In this document: positions 1 to 8,265 of the stretch, in pieces
Position numbering within the stretch: position 1 is the stretch's first letter
How the letters are laid out: every line of letters starts with the position of its first letter
Source: Streptomyces sp. 71268
GTDB taxonomy: Bacteria > Actinomycetota > Actinomycetes > Streptomycetales > Streptomycetaceae
Reading direction: 5' to 3'
NCBI RefSeq assembly: GCF_029392895.1
Contig: NZ_CP114200.1
Span: forward strand, 8,314,501 to 8,378,500
Length of the DNA: 64,000 nucleotides
Program-made: the position numbers and the translations under genes
Notes under the pieces: generated by a model
Told to the model about the DNA's origin: nothing
Databases searched by the model: none
What the model saw: the letters and a program-made list of their open reading frames with translations, nothing else

Positions 1-479
1 GAGGCCGGCGCGCAGGAGATGGGGGTGCTCTCGCCGAGGAAGCGCGGGTCGAAGCCGATGAGGTCGTAGCGGTCCGCCTCCTCCCCCAGGGTGGGTCGCA
101 GGGACAGCGGGTAGGCCAAGCCGGTGCCGCCCGGTCCGCCGGGGTTGGCCAACAGGATGCCGCGCCGCTCGTGCCGGTCCTTGGCCCCGATCCGGGAGAT
201 GGCCACCTGGATCGTCCGGCCGCCCGGATCGGCGTAGTCGAGCGGCACGCGCACCCGTGCGCACTCGGCTCCGGCCGCGCGCAGCTCCTCCTGCTGGGCC
301 GAGCAGGGCCCCCAGTCGAGGCGTTGGTGCCGGTAGGCGGCGCCGGTGGCGGCGGGCGCGTGCTGGGCGGAGGTGACCGTGGGCGCGGACCGGGTCGGCT
401 GGTGTGCCAACGCGGGTACGGCCCCCGCGAGTAAGCCGGTCAGGCCGAGTCCGGCGGCGACTGTCGACGCGATGCGCAT
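1..479 (-). CDS. Secreted alpha/beta hydrolase (tripeptidyl-aminopeptidase type), N-terminal part
   Basis: Partial gene; its 3' end lies beyond the left edge. Reading minus from ATG at 479 gives a signal peptide (MRIAST, a hydrophobic core, then an A-L-A cleavage-like site near residue 27). The mature start is typical of the Streptomyces SlpD/SlpE and tripeptidyl aminopeptidase family: LDWGPCSAQQEELRAAG, then CARVRVPLDYADPGG, then the oxyanion-loop segment LLANPGGPGGTG followed by YDLIGFDPR. The nucleophile Ser, Asp and His would lie outside the window. Known role of the family: extracellular removal of N-terminal tripeptides or related peptidase/esterase activity. Substrate cannot be told from this fragment. 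Confidence 0.85.
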   Translation of the reverse strand, partial: MRIASTVAAGLGLTGLLAGAVPALAHQPTRSAPTVTSAQHAPAATGAAYRHQRLDWGPCSAQQEELRAAGAECARVRVPLDYADPGGRTIQVAISRIGAKDRHERRGILLANPGGPGGTGLAYPLSLRPTLGEEADRYDLIGFDPRFLGESTPISCAPA

Positions 480-586
480 CGTGCTCCTTCGGGGCGAAGT
501 GGACCGTTGTCGATCACGTGGTGACGACCCGAAAGACGCTAGGAGCGTGCCCGGTGCCAGACCATCGGGCCACCTGGCCGGTGGCG

Positions 587-604
587 CCGGGGGCAAACCC
601 CCGG
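587..604 (-). terminator. Hairpin downstream of the VOC gene
   Basis: Perfect 7-bp inverted repeat CCGGGGG / CCCCCGG with loop CAAA, 45 bp beyond the stop of the minus-strand VOC gene. There is no U-tract, as is common in Streptomyces. Confidence 0.5.
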
Positions 605-648
605 GGCACTTGGCGGGTTGGCGGGATGCGGTGCGGGGCCGAGGTCTG

Positions 649-1101
649 CTACGCCCGCCCCGTCCGCACCGGTGGCGGGCTCTGGGCGCCGAACACCCAG
701 GGAGCGAGGATGACCACCCAGCCGTCGGGGTCCTCGAACGCGACGGCGCCCCGGTCGGGCCAGTAGCGGTTCGCGGCGGACACGGGGTGGTGGCCGTGGG
801 TGGCCAGGTGGGCCACGGCCGTCGCGACCGCCTCGGGCCCGCGCAGGTACAGCACGAGCTGGTTCTCCGGGTGCGGCTCGGGGATGCGCGGCGGGGAGCC
901 GTGTTGGGTGATCTCCAGATGGACCGGCGTGTCCGGGAGCCCGAGGACGACGCCGTCGTACCCGTGGTGATCGCGCCACTGGGCCAGTACGGGCAGCCCG
1001 AGGGTGTCGCGGTAGAAGGTGAGGACGTCGTCGTAGCGGGCGGTGGGCCGCGCGAACCGCACGGCGCCCACGTCGAGATGGGCTGGCCAGGAGGCGTTCA
1101 T
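649..1101 (-). CDS. VOC (glyoxalase/bleomycin-resistance) family protein
   Basis: 150 residues, the normal length for a two-module vicinal-oxygen-chelate protein. Visible landmarks are V-RFARPTARYDDVLTFYRDTLG at the start (the 'FY-d-LG' signature of the first beta-alpha-beta module), G-VVLGLPDTPVHLEI in the middle, and VSAANRYWPDRGAVAFEDPDGWVV at the end (the usual 'DPDG' metal-side strand). His and Glu residues in HLEIT and FEDPDGW are plausible metal ligands. Function could be a glyoxalase-like isomerase/lyase or a binding/resistance protein; sequence alone does not decide. It stands alone, flanked by hairpins on both sides. Confidence 0.85.
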   Translation of the reverse strand: MNASWPAHLDVGAVRFARPTARYDDVLTFYRDTLGLPVLAQWRDHHGYDGVVLGLPDTPVHLEITQHGSPPRIPEPHPENQLVLYLRGPEAVATAVAHLATHGHHPVSAANRYWPDRGAVAFEDPDGWVVILAPWVFGAQSPPPVRTGRA

Positions 1102-1276
1102 GCACCGAATGCTGGCAGGCGCGGACGGCGTACGGCATCCCTCCTTGGGCCTACGACCAGCGGCGGGCCCGTCCTGCGACCGCCGCCGGTGAACCCCGCG
1201 CGACCCCTCCCCTCGCCCTCGGCCGCCGGGCCCGGTCAGGTCGACGGCTCCGCGAGGCGCGCGGGGGCGGTGTGTC

Positions 1277-1308
1277 GGGTCCGCCGCGCACGGGGGCGCG
1301 GCGGACCC
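1277..1308 (-). terminator. Strong hairpin downstream of bL37
   Basis: Perfect 13-bp inverted repeat GGGTCCGCCGCGC / GCGCGGCGGACCC with a 6-nt loop, 39 bp past the bL37 stop. It separates bL37 from the VOC gene, which lies further downstream on the same strand. Confidence 0.7.
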
Positions 1309-1347
1309 GAGCCAGGGCAGCCCCGGACGCGGCCCGGGGCGGCCGGG

Positions 1348-1425
1348 TCAGCTCTGCGGTCGTTTACCGTGGTTGGCGCCGTTCTTGCGGCGTGCCTTCT
1401 TCTTGCGGCGTCGCTTGGACGACAT
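1348..1425 (-). CDS. Small basic ribosomal protein bL37-like (25 aa)
   Basis: A 25-residue gene, MSSKRRRKKKARR followed by KNGANHGKRPQS. The Arg/Lys-rich head and the ANHGKRP tail match the actinobacterial 50S subunit peptide bL37 (24-25 residues), known from mycobacterial ribosome structures. The start at 1425 is fixed by a near-perfect ribosome site (AGGAGG, six bases upstream). A second ATG overlapping in another frame (1430) gives no basic peptide. A strong terminator follows. Standard gene callers often miss this gene because of its size. Confidence 0.85.
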   Translation of the reverse strand: MSSKRRRKKKARRKNGANHGKRPQS

Positions 1426-1792
1426 GTCATCCCTCCTCGTGGTGTCGGGGCCGTTCACCCCATGGTGAGCGCTTTGTCGGCTCCCCACCCTTTTACTCGC
1501 CTTCGCGGCGCACCGTCGGACGATCAGGGCGCGCCCCCGGCGCTGCCGTTCCGCGCCGGCCATCCGGGTGAGGACGGGCGCCGGGCCGGCGGCGCGCGAG
1601 GGAACTGACGCGCCCCCGGGGCGACGCGTCACGGCGCGCGGGGCGAGGGCTCCGTCAGCGGCCCATTAGCACGACCGCACCGTTCATTTGGCGGTTGATC
1701 CACAATCTCCCCACATACCCTCCAGAAAACGGGAGTTCGTGCGAAGATTCCGTCCCCGGGCCGACCGGGCCGGGGTGACAAGGGGAAACAAC

Positions 1793-2932
1793 GTGATACC
1801 TACGACCTTCAGATCCGCTGTCGGGGCGGCCCTGACGGTGGCCGTCTCGGCCGTACTGCTGCCGGCGACGGCCGCGAACGCGGCGGACGGGACGAAGGCA
1901 CAGCCGCGCACGGCGAACGCCGCGACGATCGAGTCCTTCAGCCGCATCGCCGACGCCGTGCTCACCGAGCGCACGGCCGCCATCGTGGACGGCAAGCCCG
2001 CCCGACGGGCGGCGGCACTCGGCGACCGCGACGTGCGCGTCTCGGCGAAGCTGGCCCGCGCGGAGAGCGGCGCCGTCTCCTCGCTCGGCAAGCGCAAGGC
2101 ACGCCTGGCCGCCCTGGGCGAGGCGTACAGCGCCGGCGACACGAAGACCACCGTGAACGAGACCCGCGTCCAGGGCGACCGGGCCACCGTTCAGGTCACC
2201 GAGACCACCACGCTGCGCTACGCGAAGGTGCGCGGCGACGAGCCCGCGACGACCGGCTTCGAGGCCCACCACGAGATGACCCTCGCGCGTACCCCGGCCG
2301 GCACGTGGGAGCTGACCGGCCTGCGCTCCACGGACGACGGGCCGGTGGCGATCAACGAGCCGCGCACGCCGGCCGTGGCCACCGCCGACGCGCTGCCCAG
2401 CGCCAAGCCCGCCGCCACGAAGAAGCCCTCGACGCCGCAGGCCAAGCCGCCCGGGTCCACCGGCCTGAACTACAAGGCGATGGCCACGTACGCCGAGAAG
2501 TACTGGAAGAACTACAACCCGGCCTACCGCAAGTTCAACGACGCCGGCGGCGACTGCACCAACTTCGTCAGCCAGGCGCTCAAGGCGGGCGGTTGGAAGC
2601 ACGACTCGGGCACCTACGACGACTACCGCAACTGGTGGTACGACTCCTCCTACCAGAGCCTGTCGTGGGTCGGGGCCAACGAGTGGTCCTGGTTCACGCT
2701 GCACCACAAGCGGGCCACCAACCTGGCGAACGTCTACCACATGGGCGTCGGTGACGTCATGCAGATGGACTTCGACCGGGACGGGTCCAAGGACCACACG
2801 ATGATGACCACCTACCGGAGTTCGAGCGGCGTCCCGTACCTGACGTACCACTCGGTCAACACCTACCGGAAGTCGGTGGCGAGCATCATCGCCTCGTACC
2901 CGAACGCCCTCTACTACGCCTACCGCGTCTGA
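1793..2932 (+). CDS. Secreted protein with C-terminal amidase-like (NlpC-like cysteine) domain
   Basis: 379 residues from the GTG at 1793, chosen because AAGGGGAAACAAC precedes it and a signal peptide starts immediately (AVGAALTVAVSAVLLPATAANA). An upstream ATG at 1688 would put 35 polar residues before the signal peptide. Residues about 35-200 are a charged, alanine-rich region of unknown fold. Residues about 225-379 match the putative amidase domain family (PF12671): YAEKYWKNYNPAYRKFN, then GGDCTNFVSQALKAGGW with the likely catalytic Cys, then GDVMQMD, and DHTMM with the likely His. Expected to act outside the cell, perhaps on peptidoglycan or peptides. No partner genes nearby. Confidence 0.85.
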   Translation: MIPTTFRSAVGAALTVAVSAVLLPATAANAADGTKAQPRTANAATIESFSRIADAVLTERTAAIVDGKPARRAAALGDRDVRVSAKLARAESGAVSSLGKRKARLAALGEAYSAGDTKTTVNETRVQGDRATVQVTETTTLRYAKVRGDEPATTGFEAHHEMTLARTPAGTWELTGLRSTDDGPVAINEPRTPAVATADALPSAKPAATKKPSTPQAKPPGSTGLNYKAMATYAEKYWKNYNPAYRKFNDAGGDCTNFVSQALKAGGWKHDSGTYDDYRNWWYDSSYQSLSWVGANEWSWFTLHHKRATNLANVYHMGVGDVMQMDFDRDGSKDHTMMTTYRSSSGVPYLTYHSVNTYRKSVASIIASYPNALYYAYRV

Positions 2933-3059
2933 CGGGCGCGGGCCAACCCCGTGCCGCGCCGGTGACTCCCGGGCGGCGCGGGGCGCCCACCCGGGCCCCG
3001 CGCCCCGCTGTGGCGGGGGCGGGCCGGTGGGTTGGGGCCCTTCGGGTTGATGGGGTACG

Positions 3060-3104
3060 GGCCCGCGACGCTCGCGGGGAGACCGTGGGCGGGCGTCGCG
3101 GGCC
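3060..3104 (+). terminator. Hairpin downstream of the amidase-domain gene
   Basis: Perfect 12-bp inverted repeat GGCCCGCGACGC / GCGTCGCGGGCC with a 21-nt loop, 130 bp past the stop. The rest of the 2,933-3,255 gap shows no convincing gene. Confidence 0.4.
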
Positions 3105-3255
3105 GGGAGGGCCGCCCGGTGGTGGGAAACCCCCGGCCGCGCGGTAGGGCTACCCGGTCCCCGAGGCCGGGGGACTGGCGGCTCCCGCCGCGCGTCCCGT
3201 TCGGCGAGGCTGGACCCGCCAGTTGATCATCCGCCGAACCCGTAGGAGACCTCCC

Positions 3256-4530
3256 ATGCGCGAGCGCCACGCCCCCCGGCCCCACCGGTACGCGCGGGCC
3301 GCCGGGCCCACCGCCCCAACGGCCAGCACCGCGCGGGTCCCGTGGCCCGCCCGGGCCCGGGCGGGCGCCCACCGCCGTGGGGCGGCGGTGGTCGCCACGG
3401 TCGTCGGGGCCGTGCTCGGCGTGGCCTGCGCGCTGCCCGGCACGGCGGCGGCCGAGCCCGCCGCGACCGGGGGCGAGCACCGGGCCACCCAGGAGGCCAT
3501 CGACGCCGTGGTGGGGCGCGGGGTTCCCGGGGTGGTCGCCGGGGTCAGCGACGGCCGCGCCACCTGGACCGGCCAGTCGGGCACCGCCAACCTGCGCGAC
3601 GGCCTGCCGCGCCAGGCCGACGAGCGGTTCCGGGTCGGCTCGATCACCAAGACCTTCACGGCCACGGTGCTGCTCCAGTTGGTGGCCGAGGACCGGCTGA
3701 GCCTGGACGACACCGTGCACCACTGGCTGCCCGGCCTCGTGCGGGGCAACGGACACGACGGCGAGCGGATCACCGTGCGTCAACTCCTGAACCACACCAG
3801 CGGCGTCTACAGCTACACCGACGACGCGGACGTGAAACGCCGGTTGTTCGGCACCGACTTCCTCCGTCACCGCTACGACACCTGGACCCCGCGCGGCATC
3901 GTCGGCATCGCCATGACCCACCGGCCCTACTTCGAACCCGGCGCGGGCTGGCACTACTCCGACACCAACTACGTCCTGGCCGCCATGGTCATCGAGGAGG
4001 TCACCGGGCGCCCGTACGCGCGGGAGGTCGAGCGCCGCGTCCTGCGCCCGTTGGGCCTGCGCGCCACCTCGCTGCCGGGCACCGACGCGGGCATGCCCCA
4101 GCCCAGCGCCCACGCGTACTCCAAGCTCACCGGCTCCCTCGGCGCTCCCGGGGAACCGGGGAGCACGACGTACGACGTCACCCGCCTCAATCCCACCCTG
4201 GCCGGCGCCGCGGGCGAGGTCATCTCCTCCACGCGGGACCTCAACCGGTTCTACCGGGCACTGCTGTCCGGCAAGCTGCTGGCCCCCGACGAGTTGCGGG
4301 AGATGACGACCGCGGTGCCGGTCGCCGGGACGAAGTTCTCCTACGGCCTCGGGCTCATGAAGCAGCGGACCTCGTGCGGCGATGTGTGGGGCCACAACGG
4401 CGCCATCCAGGGCTCCCTGTCGACCAGCCTGGTGACGGCGGACGGCGAGCACGCGCTGTCGGTGAACGTCAACGGTGACTGGGCCGGCGCCTACGACGAG
4501 GTCGTCGAGGCCGAGTTCTGCGCGAAGTGA
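3256..4530 (+). CDS. Secreted serine hydrolase, class C beta-lactamase / DD-carboxypeptidase family
   Basis: 424 residues from ATG 3256, preceded by AGGAGA. The N-terminus is a long Arg-rich leader with a hydrophobic segment and A-A-A near residues 43-66, so export is likely. The catalytic S-x-x-K is SITK at 129-132, the second motif is Y-S-D at about 234-236 (within HYSDTNYVLAAM), and the third is the late GHNG. This motif set fits the Streptomyces R61 DD-peptidase and esterase EstB group. The Y-S-D form is common in alkaline D-peptidase-like members. It could be a DD-carboxypeptidase, a D-aminopeptidase or an esterase. It probably trims peptidoglycan or peptides outside the membrane. A terminator follows. 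Confidence 0.88.
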   Translation: MRERHAPRPHRYARAAGPTAPTASTARVPWPARARAGAHRRGAAVVATVVGAVLGVACALPGTAAAEPAATGGEHRATQEAIDAVVGRGVPGVVAGVSDGRATWTGQSGTANLRDGLPRQADERFRVGSITKTFTATVLLQLVAEDRLSLDDTVHHWLPGLVRGNGHDGERITVRQLLNHTSGVYSYTDDADVKRRLFGTDFLRHRYDTWTPRGIVGIAMTHRPYFEPGAGWHYSDTNYVLAAMVIEEVTGRPYAREVERRVLRPLGLRATSLPGTDAGMPQPSAHAYSKLTGSLGAPGEPGSTTYDVTRLNPTLAGAAGEVISSTRDLNRFYRALLSGKLLAPDELREMTTAVPVAGTKFSYGLGLMKQRTSCGDVWGHNGAIQGSLSTSLVTADGEHALSVNVNGDWAGAYDEVVEAEFCAK

Positions 4531-4615
4531 ACCCGGGCCCGGGCCGGCCGGGTGCCAGGTGCCGCCTGACGCCGAGGCTCAGGGCCCGGGGCCCGGAAAT
4601 CGGGGGAGGGCGTAC

Positions 4616-4646
4616 GGCCCGGCGGGGGCTCCCACCCCGCCGGGCC
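4616..4646. terminator. Bidirectional hairpin between convergent genes
   Basis: Perfect 12-bp inverted repeat GGCCCGGCGGGG / CCCCGCCGGGCC with a 7-nt loop. It sits between the convergent serine hydrolase (ends 4530) and the MFS gene (ends 4690), so it can serve both. Confidence 0.7.
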
Positions 4647-4689
4647 GGACCCGGCCGCACGGCTCGGTGCGCCGGCTCAGCCCGCTCGT

Positions 4690-6054
4690 TCAGCCCGTCC
4701 GCGCAGCCCGCCGCCCGGCGCGCCGGCCCGTGGCGAAGGCCAGGCCGACGGCGCCGAGCACGGCGGCGATCCACAGCGGGGCGGTCAGGCCCCACCCGGC
4801 CGACAGCGCCGCGCCGGCCAGCAACGGGCCCCCGGCGTTGCCGATGTTGAAGGCGGAGATGTTGGCGGCGGAGGCCAGGTCGCCCGCGCCGTCGGCGCTC
4901 GCCAGCACCCGCGTCTGGAGCGGGGGGATGACGGCGGCGCCCACCATCCCGAAGAGCAGGAAGCCGACGACGGCGGCGGGCTTGCTGTGCACGGCGGCGA
5001 GCAGCAGGGCGCTGACGACCGTCACCCCGGCCAGCGCCCCGTACAGCGTCGGCAGCAGCGCGCGGTCCGCCAGCCGCCCGGCCAGCGGGGTGCCCACGAC
5101 CATGCCCACGCCGATCAGCGCGAGCAGCAGCGGCACCGTACGGTCGGCGAACCCGGTGACGTCCGTGAGCAGCGGCGAGATGTAGGTGAGGACGGTCAGG
5201 AACGGCGCCCAGCCGAAGGCCGTGGCCGCGAGCGCCAGCCACACCCGGCCCCGTCGGAAGACCGCGAGCCTTCGCCGCGGGTCCGCGTCCGCCGGTGCTG
5301 GGGTCCGCGGTACGAAGCGGGCGAGCGTCCCGAGCAGCACCACGCCCAGCGCCGTCACCGCCCAGAACGTGGCCCGCCACCCCAGCGCCTGCCCCAGCGC
5401 GGTGCCCCCCGGCACGCCGACCACGTTGGCCAGGCTCAGACCCATGAACACCGTGGCGATGGCACTGGCCCGCCGCTCTGGGGCGACCACGTCGGCGGCG
5501 ACGACCGAGGCGATGCCGACGTAGGCGCCACCGGCCAGCGCGGACAGCACCCGGCCCAGCAACAAGACCGCGAAGCCGGGCGCCACGGCGCTGAGGAGGC
5601 TGCCCAAGATGAACAGGCCCACCAGCCACAGCAGCATGCGGGTACGCGGAACCCTGGCCCCCAGGACGGTCAGCAGCGGGGCGCCCACCACCATGCCCGC
5701 CGCGTACCCCGACACCAGCAGGCCCGCGGTGGACAGCGAGACGTCGAAGCCGGCGGCCACCTCGGGCAGCAGCCCGGCGATGACGACCTCCGTCGTGCCG
5801 ACCGCGAACGCCCCCAGCGCGAGGGCGAACAGCGCGGCCGTCCCCGCGGCGCGCCGCGCGGGCCGGCCGGGCCCCGCCGCGTCGGTGGGCCCCGAGTCGG
5901 TGGGCCCCGCGCCGGGTGGGGTCTCGGCGGCCGGCGCGGTGGGTAGGCGCTCGGGCGCCGGGGCGCCGGAGTGGGATGGTGAGGCTGGTGCGGCCGCGTC
6001 GGGCGCTGGTTGTGGGGTGGTACGTGGTGGCGTGCGGGAGAGATCGTGTGTCAC
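4690..6054 (-). CDS. MFS transporter, DHA1-type drug/sugar exporter
   Basis: 454 residues: a proline/alanine-rich cytoplasmic head of about 65 residues, then twelve predicted membrane helices. The first helix is FALALGAFAVGTTEVVIAGLLPEVA, with the T-E-x-x-I-x-G-L-L-P signature of the DHA1 / YdhP-AraJ-Cmx branch. The loop 2-3 motif A is degenerate (GAPLLTVLGARVPRTR), and motif C-like G-x-x-x-G-P/G is seen in VVGVPGGTALGQALGWRATFW. Likely a proton-coupled exporter of a small hydrophobic compound or sugar. A LysR regulator lies 83 bp upstream on the same strand, so co-transcription or regulation is possible. The substrate is unknown. Confidence 0.88.
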   Translation of the reverse strand: MTHDLSRTPPRTTPQPAPDAAAPASPSHSGAPAPERLPTAPAAETPPGAGPTDSGPTDAAGPGRPARRAAGTAALFALALGAFAVGTTEVVIAGLLPEVAAGFDVSLSTAGLLVSGYAAGMVVGAPLLTVLGARVPRTRMLLWLVGLFILGSLLSAVAPGFAVLLLGRVLSALAGGAYVGIASVVAADVVAPERRASAIATVFMGLSLANVVGVPGGTALGQALGWRATFWAVTALGVVLLGTLARFVPRTPAPADADPRRRLAVFRRGRVWLALAATAFGWAPFLTVLTYISPLLTDVTGFADRTVPLLLALIGVGMVVGTPLAGRLADRALLPTLYGALAGVTVVSALLLAAVHSKPAAVVGFLLFGMVGAAVIPPLQTRVLASADGAGDLASAANISAFNIGNAGGPLLAGAALSAGWGLTAPLWIAAVLGAVGLAFATGRRAGRRAARTG

Positions 6055-6136
6055 GCCCTCCAGGCTCGTGGCCTGGCGGGCCCGGAACAGCCCCCGACCG
6101 CGCGACGACCGGTAAGCCGGGCTTACCGATGCCCGG

Positions 6137-7114
6137 CTACCCGCCCGCCGTCGCCCGCCCCGCCGCGTCGTCCGCCGCTTGGTCGCCCACCACCTGCTCG
6201 CCGGTCACGCGTTCGCCCGCGACCTGCTCGCCGGCCACCCGCTCGGCCGTCGCCACGAAGGCCCGCACCCGGGCGGTGGCCCCCGCCGCGCGCCACACCA
6301 GCCCGTACTCCAGCGGGCTCGCGTCGTGGAAGGGCACGTAGGCCACGCCCCGAGGCGCGTAGGAGCGCGCGACGTCCGCACCCACCGGCGAGATGCCCTG
6401 GCCCGCTCCCACCATCGCCAGCGTCTCCTGCAGCGTGGCGGCCGACCTGCCGCGCCGCACCGGCTGACCGCCGGGGGTGAGCGACGGCGCCAGGTGTTCC
6501 TGCCAGTAGGCCGGCACCTCACCGGTACAGGCGAAGACCCGGTCCCGCGCCAGGTCCTCCACCGACACCGCCTCCCGGGCCGCCAGCGGATGGTTGGCCG
6601 CGACGGCGAGCATCCGTGGCACCCGCATCACGACCGGGCCGCGCGCCAGGTCCGGTTCGGCCACCGGGAACTGGGTGACCAACACGTCCACCTGGCCCGC
6701 CCGCAGCGGCCCGAACATGTCCTTGATCTGCGTCTCGTGGATGTGCACCTCGATCCCGGAGCGCCGACCGGCCAGCGCCCGGACCACGTCCATCACGAAC
6801 TCCCCGGCCGCCGTGCCCAGATACCCCACCGCGAGGTCGCCCTCCACGCCCCTGGCCTCGGCCCTGGCCCGCTCCAGCGCGGCCCGGATGCGCCGGTAGC
6901 CCGGCTCGACCTCCGCGTGCAGGCGCCGGCCCAGCGGCGTCAGGCGCACGCTGCGACTGGTGCGCTCGAACAGGGGGGCGCCGACGCGGCGCTCCAGGCC
7001 CTGGATCGTCTGGCTCACCCGGGCCCGCGACACGTGGAGCCGCTCGGCCGTCCGCCCGAAGTGCAACTCCTCGGCGAGTACGACGAAGCTCTCGATCTCC
7101 AGTCGCTCCAGCAC
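6137..7114 (-). CDS. LysR-family transcriptional regulator
   Basis: 325 residues from GTG 7114. This start puts the helix-turn-helix at the very N-terminus as in the family (VLERLEIESFVVLAEELHFG, then RTAERLHVSRARVSQTIQGLERRVG, then LFERT). The effector-binding domain follows with ATLQETLAMVGAGQGISPVG. The last 40 residues are unusual: four 5-residue repeats (VAGEQ, VAGER, VTGEQ, VVGDQ) ending in an acidic/alanine tail. It lies just upstream of the MFS gene on the same strand, so it may control that exporter or the divergent HAD-GH65 pair. The ligand is unknown. Confidence 0.9.
   Translation of the reverse strand: MLERLEIESFVVLAEELHFGRTAERLHVSRARVSQTIQGLERRVGAPLFERTSRSVRLTPLGRRLHAEVEPGYRRIRAALERARAEARGVEGDLAVGYLGTAAGEFVMDVVRALAGRRSGIEVHIHETQIKDMFGPLRAGQVDVLVTQFPVAEPDLARGPVVMRVPRMLAVAANHPLAAREAVSVEDLARDRVFACTGEVPAYWQEHLAPSLTPGGQPVRRGRSAATLQETLAMVGAGQGISPVGADVARSYAPRGVAYVPFHDASPLEYGLVWRAAGATARVRAFVATAERVAGEQVAGERVTGEQVVGDQAADDAAGRATAGG
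6179..6238 (-). repeat. Four 15-bp tandem repeats in the LysR C-terminus
   Basis: Four in-frame 15-bp units of the type CTGCTCGCCGGCCAC encode V-[AVT]-G-[ED]-[QR]. They lie outside the conserved LysR fold, so copy number could vary between strains without disrupting it. Confidence 0.8.
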
Positions 7115-7389
7115 CCGACCGACCCTACCCAACCGCCCGCCCCCGCCCCCGCCCGGCCGCCCCGCACGGGACGGGCGCCGGCGCGGCCCGTGACACCGCG
7201 CGACGGGGGCCCGGCGCGAAGTGGTGAGGGGCCGCCACCGGCACGACAATGGGGAGCAACCGACGCTACGTCCCAGGCCCCCGGCCCGGCAGGCCAGCCC
7301 GCGCGGTCCGAGCGGTCCGCGCGGCGGGATGTGGCGGGCGGCAGCGAACGGCGGACCCCGGCCGGGGCCCGTCGGGGAGGAGGAGCGCC

Positions 7390-8265
7390 GTGCCGACGCC
7401 GCACCCCGACGCCTCCCACCGGCCGCGCGACTACCACGAGCGGCTGGTCCACCTGCCGCCCGGCGTACGGGCCGTCGTCCTGGACACCGACGGGGTGATC
7501 ACCGACTCCGCCCGGGCGCATGCCGCCGCCTGGCGGCAGGCGTTCGACGCCTGCCTGCGCGAGCACCCCCCGCCCGACCCCGCGCTGCGCCGCCCCTTCG
7601 ACCCGGACGCGGACTACCGGCGCTACGTCGACGGCACCTCCCGGTACGACGGCGCCGCGGCCTTCCTCGCCTCGCGCGGACTGCGACTGCCAGCCGGCAG
7701 CGAGGACGACGGCCCCGGCACGGCCACCGTGTGGGCGGTGGCGGCCCACAAGGACCGCGCCTTCACCGCCTATCTCGACACCCACGGCATCGCCGCCTAC
7801 CCCGGGACCGTACGCCTGCTGCGCGCCCTGCGCCGGGACGGCGTGCCCCGCGCCGCCGTGTCCGCGTCACGGCACGCCGGCGAACTCCTGGACCGGGCCG
7901 GCGTGCGCGACCTGTTGGACCACCTCGTGGACGGGCGCGAGGCGGCGCGGTTGCGCCTGCCGGGCAAGCCCGACCCGGCCCTGTTCGAGGAGGCGGCCCG
8001 GCGCCTCGGCGTGACCCCGCCCGCCGCCGCCGTCGTGGAGGACGCGCTGGCCGGCGTCGCGGCGGCCAGAGACGGGGGCTTCGGCCTGGTCGTCGGGGTG
8101 GACCGGACGGCGGACCGCGCCGGCGCCACCGACCTGCACGCGTACGGCGCCGACCTCGTCGTCGCCGACCTGGCCGAACTGCTCACCGCCCCCGCCGCGC
8201 CCGACGCGCCCGAACCACCCACCGGCCAGGGCCGCGCCCCGAGTCCGCCGACGGCGGAGCGATGA
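7390..8265 (+). CDS. HAD-superfamily phosphatase/phosphomutase (beta-phosphoglucomutase type)
   Basis: 291 residues from GTG 7390, after a GGAGGAGGAG ribosome site. HAD motif I is VVLDTDGVITDS near residue 33-44 (nucleophile and acid/base Asp), motif II is the Ser in AAVSASR, motif III is the Lys in GKPDPALF, and motif IV is VVEDALAGVAAAR. The helical cap between motifs I and II fits the beta-phosphoglucomutase subfamily. The stop overlaps the start of the GH65 gene (ATGA), so the two are translationally coupled. The phosphorylase would release beta-glucose 1-phosphate and this enzyme would convert it to glucose 6-phosphate. Confidence 0.85.
   Translation: MPTPHPDASHRPRDYHERLVHLPPGVRAVVLDTDGVITDSARAHAAAWRQAFDACLREHPPPDPALRRPFDPDADYRRYVDGTSRYDGAAAFLASRGLRLPAGSEDDGPGTATVWAVAAHKDRAFTAYLDTHGIAAYPGTVRLLRALRRDGVPRAAVSASRHAGELLDRAGVRDLLDHLVDGREAARLRLPGKPDPALFEEAARRLGVTPPAAAVVEDALAGVAAARDGGFGLVVGVDRTADRAGATDLHAYGADLVVADLAELLTAPAAPDAPEPPTGQGRAPSPPTAER

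Noticed and set aside
2920..4452. 510-codon minus frame over the serine hydrolase
   Set aside because: Antisense shadow; no domain and biased composition.
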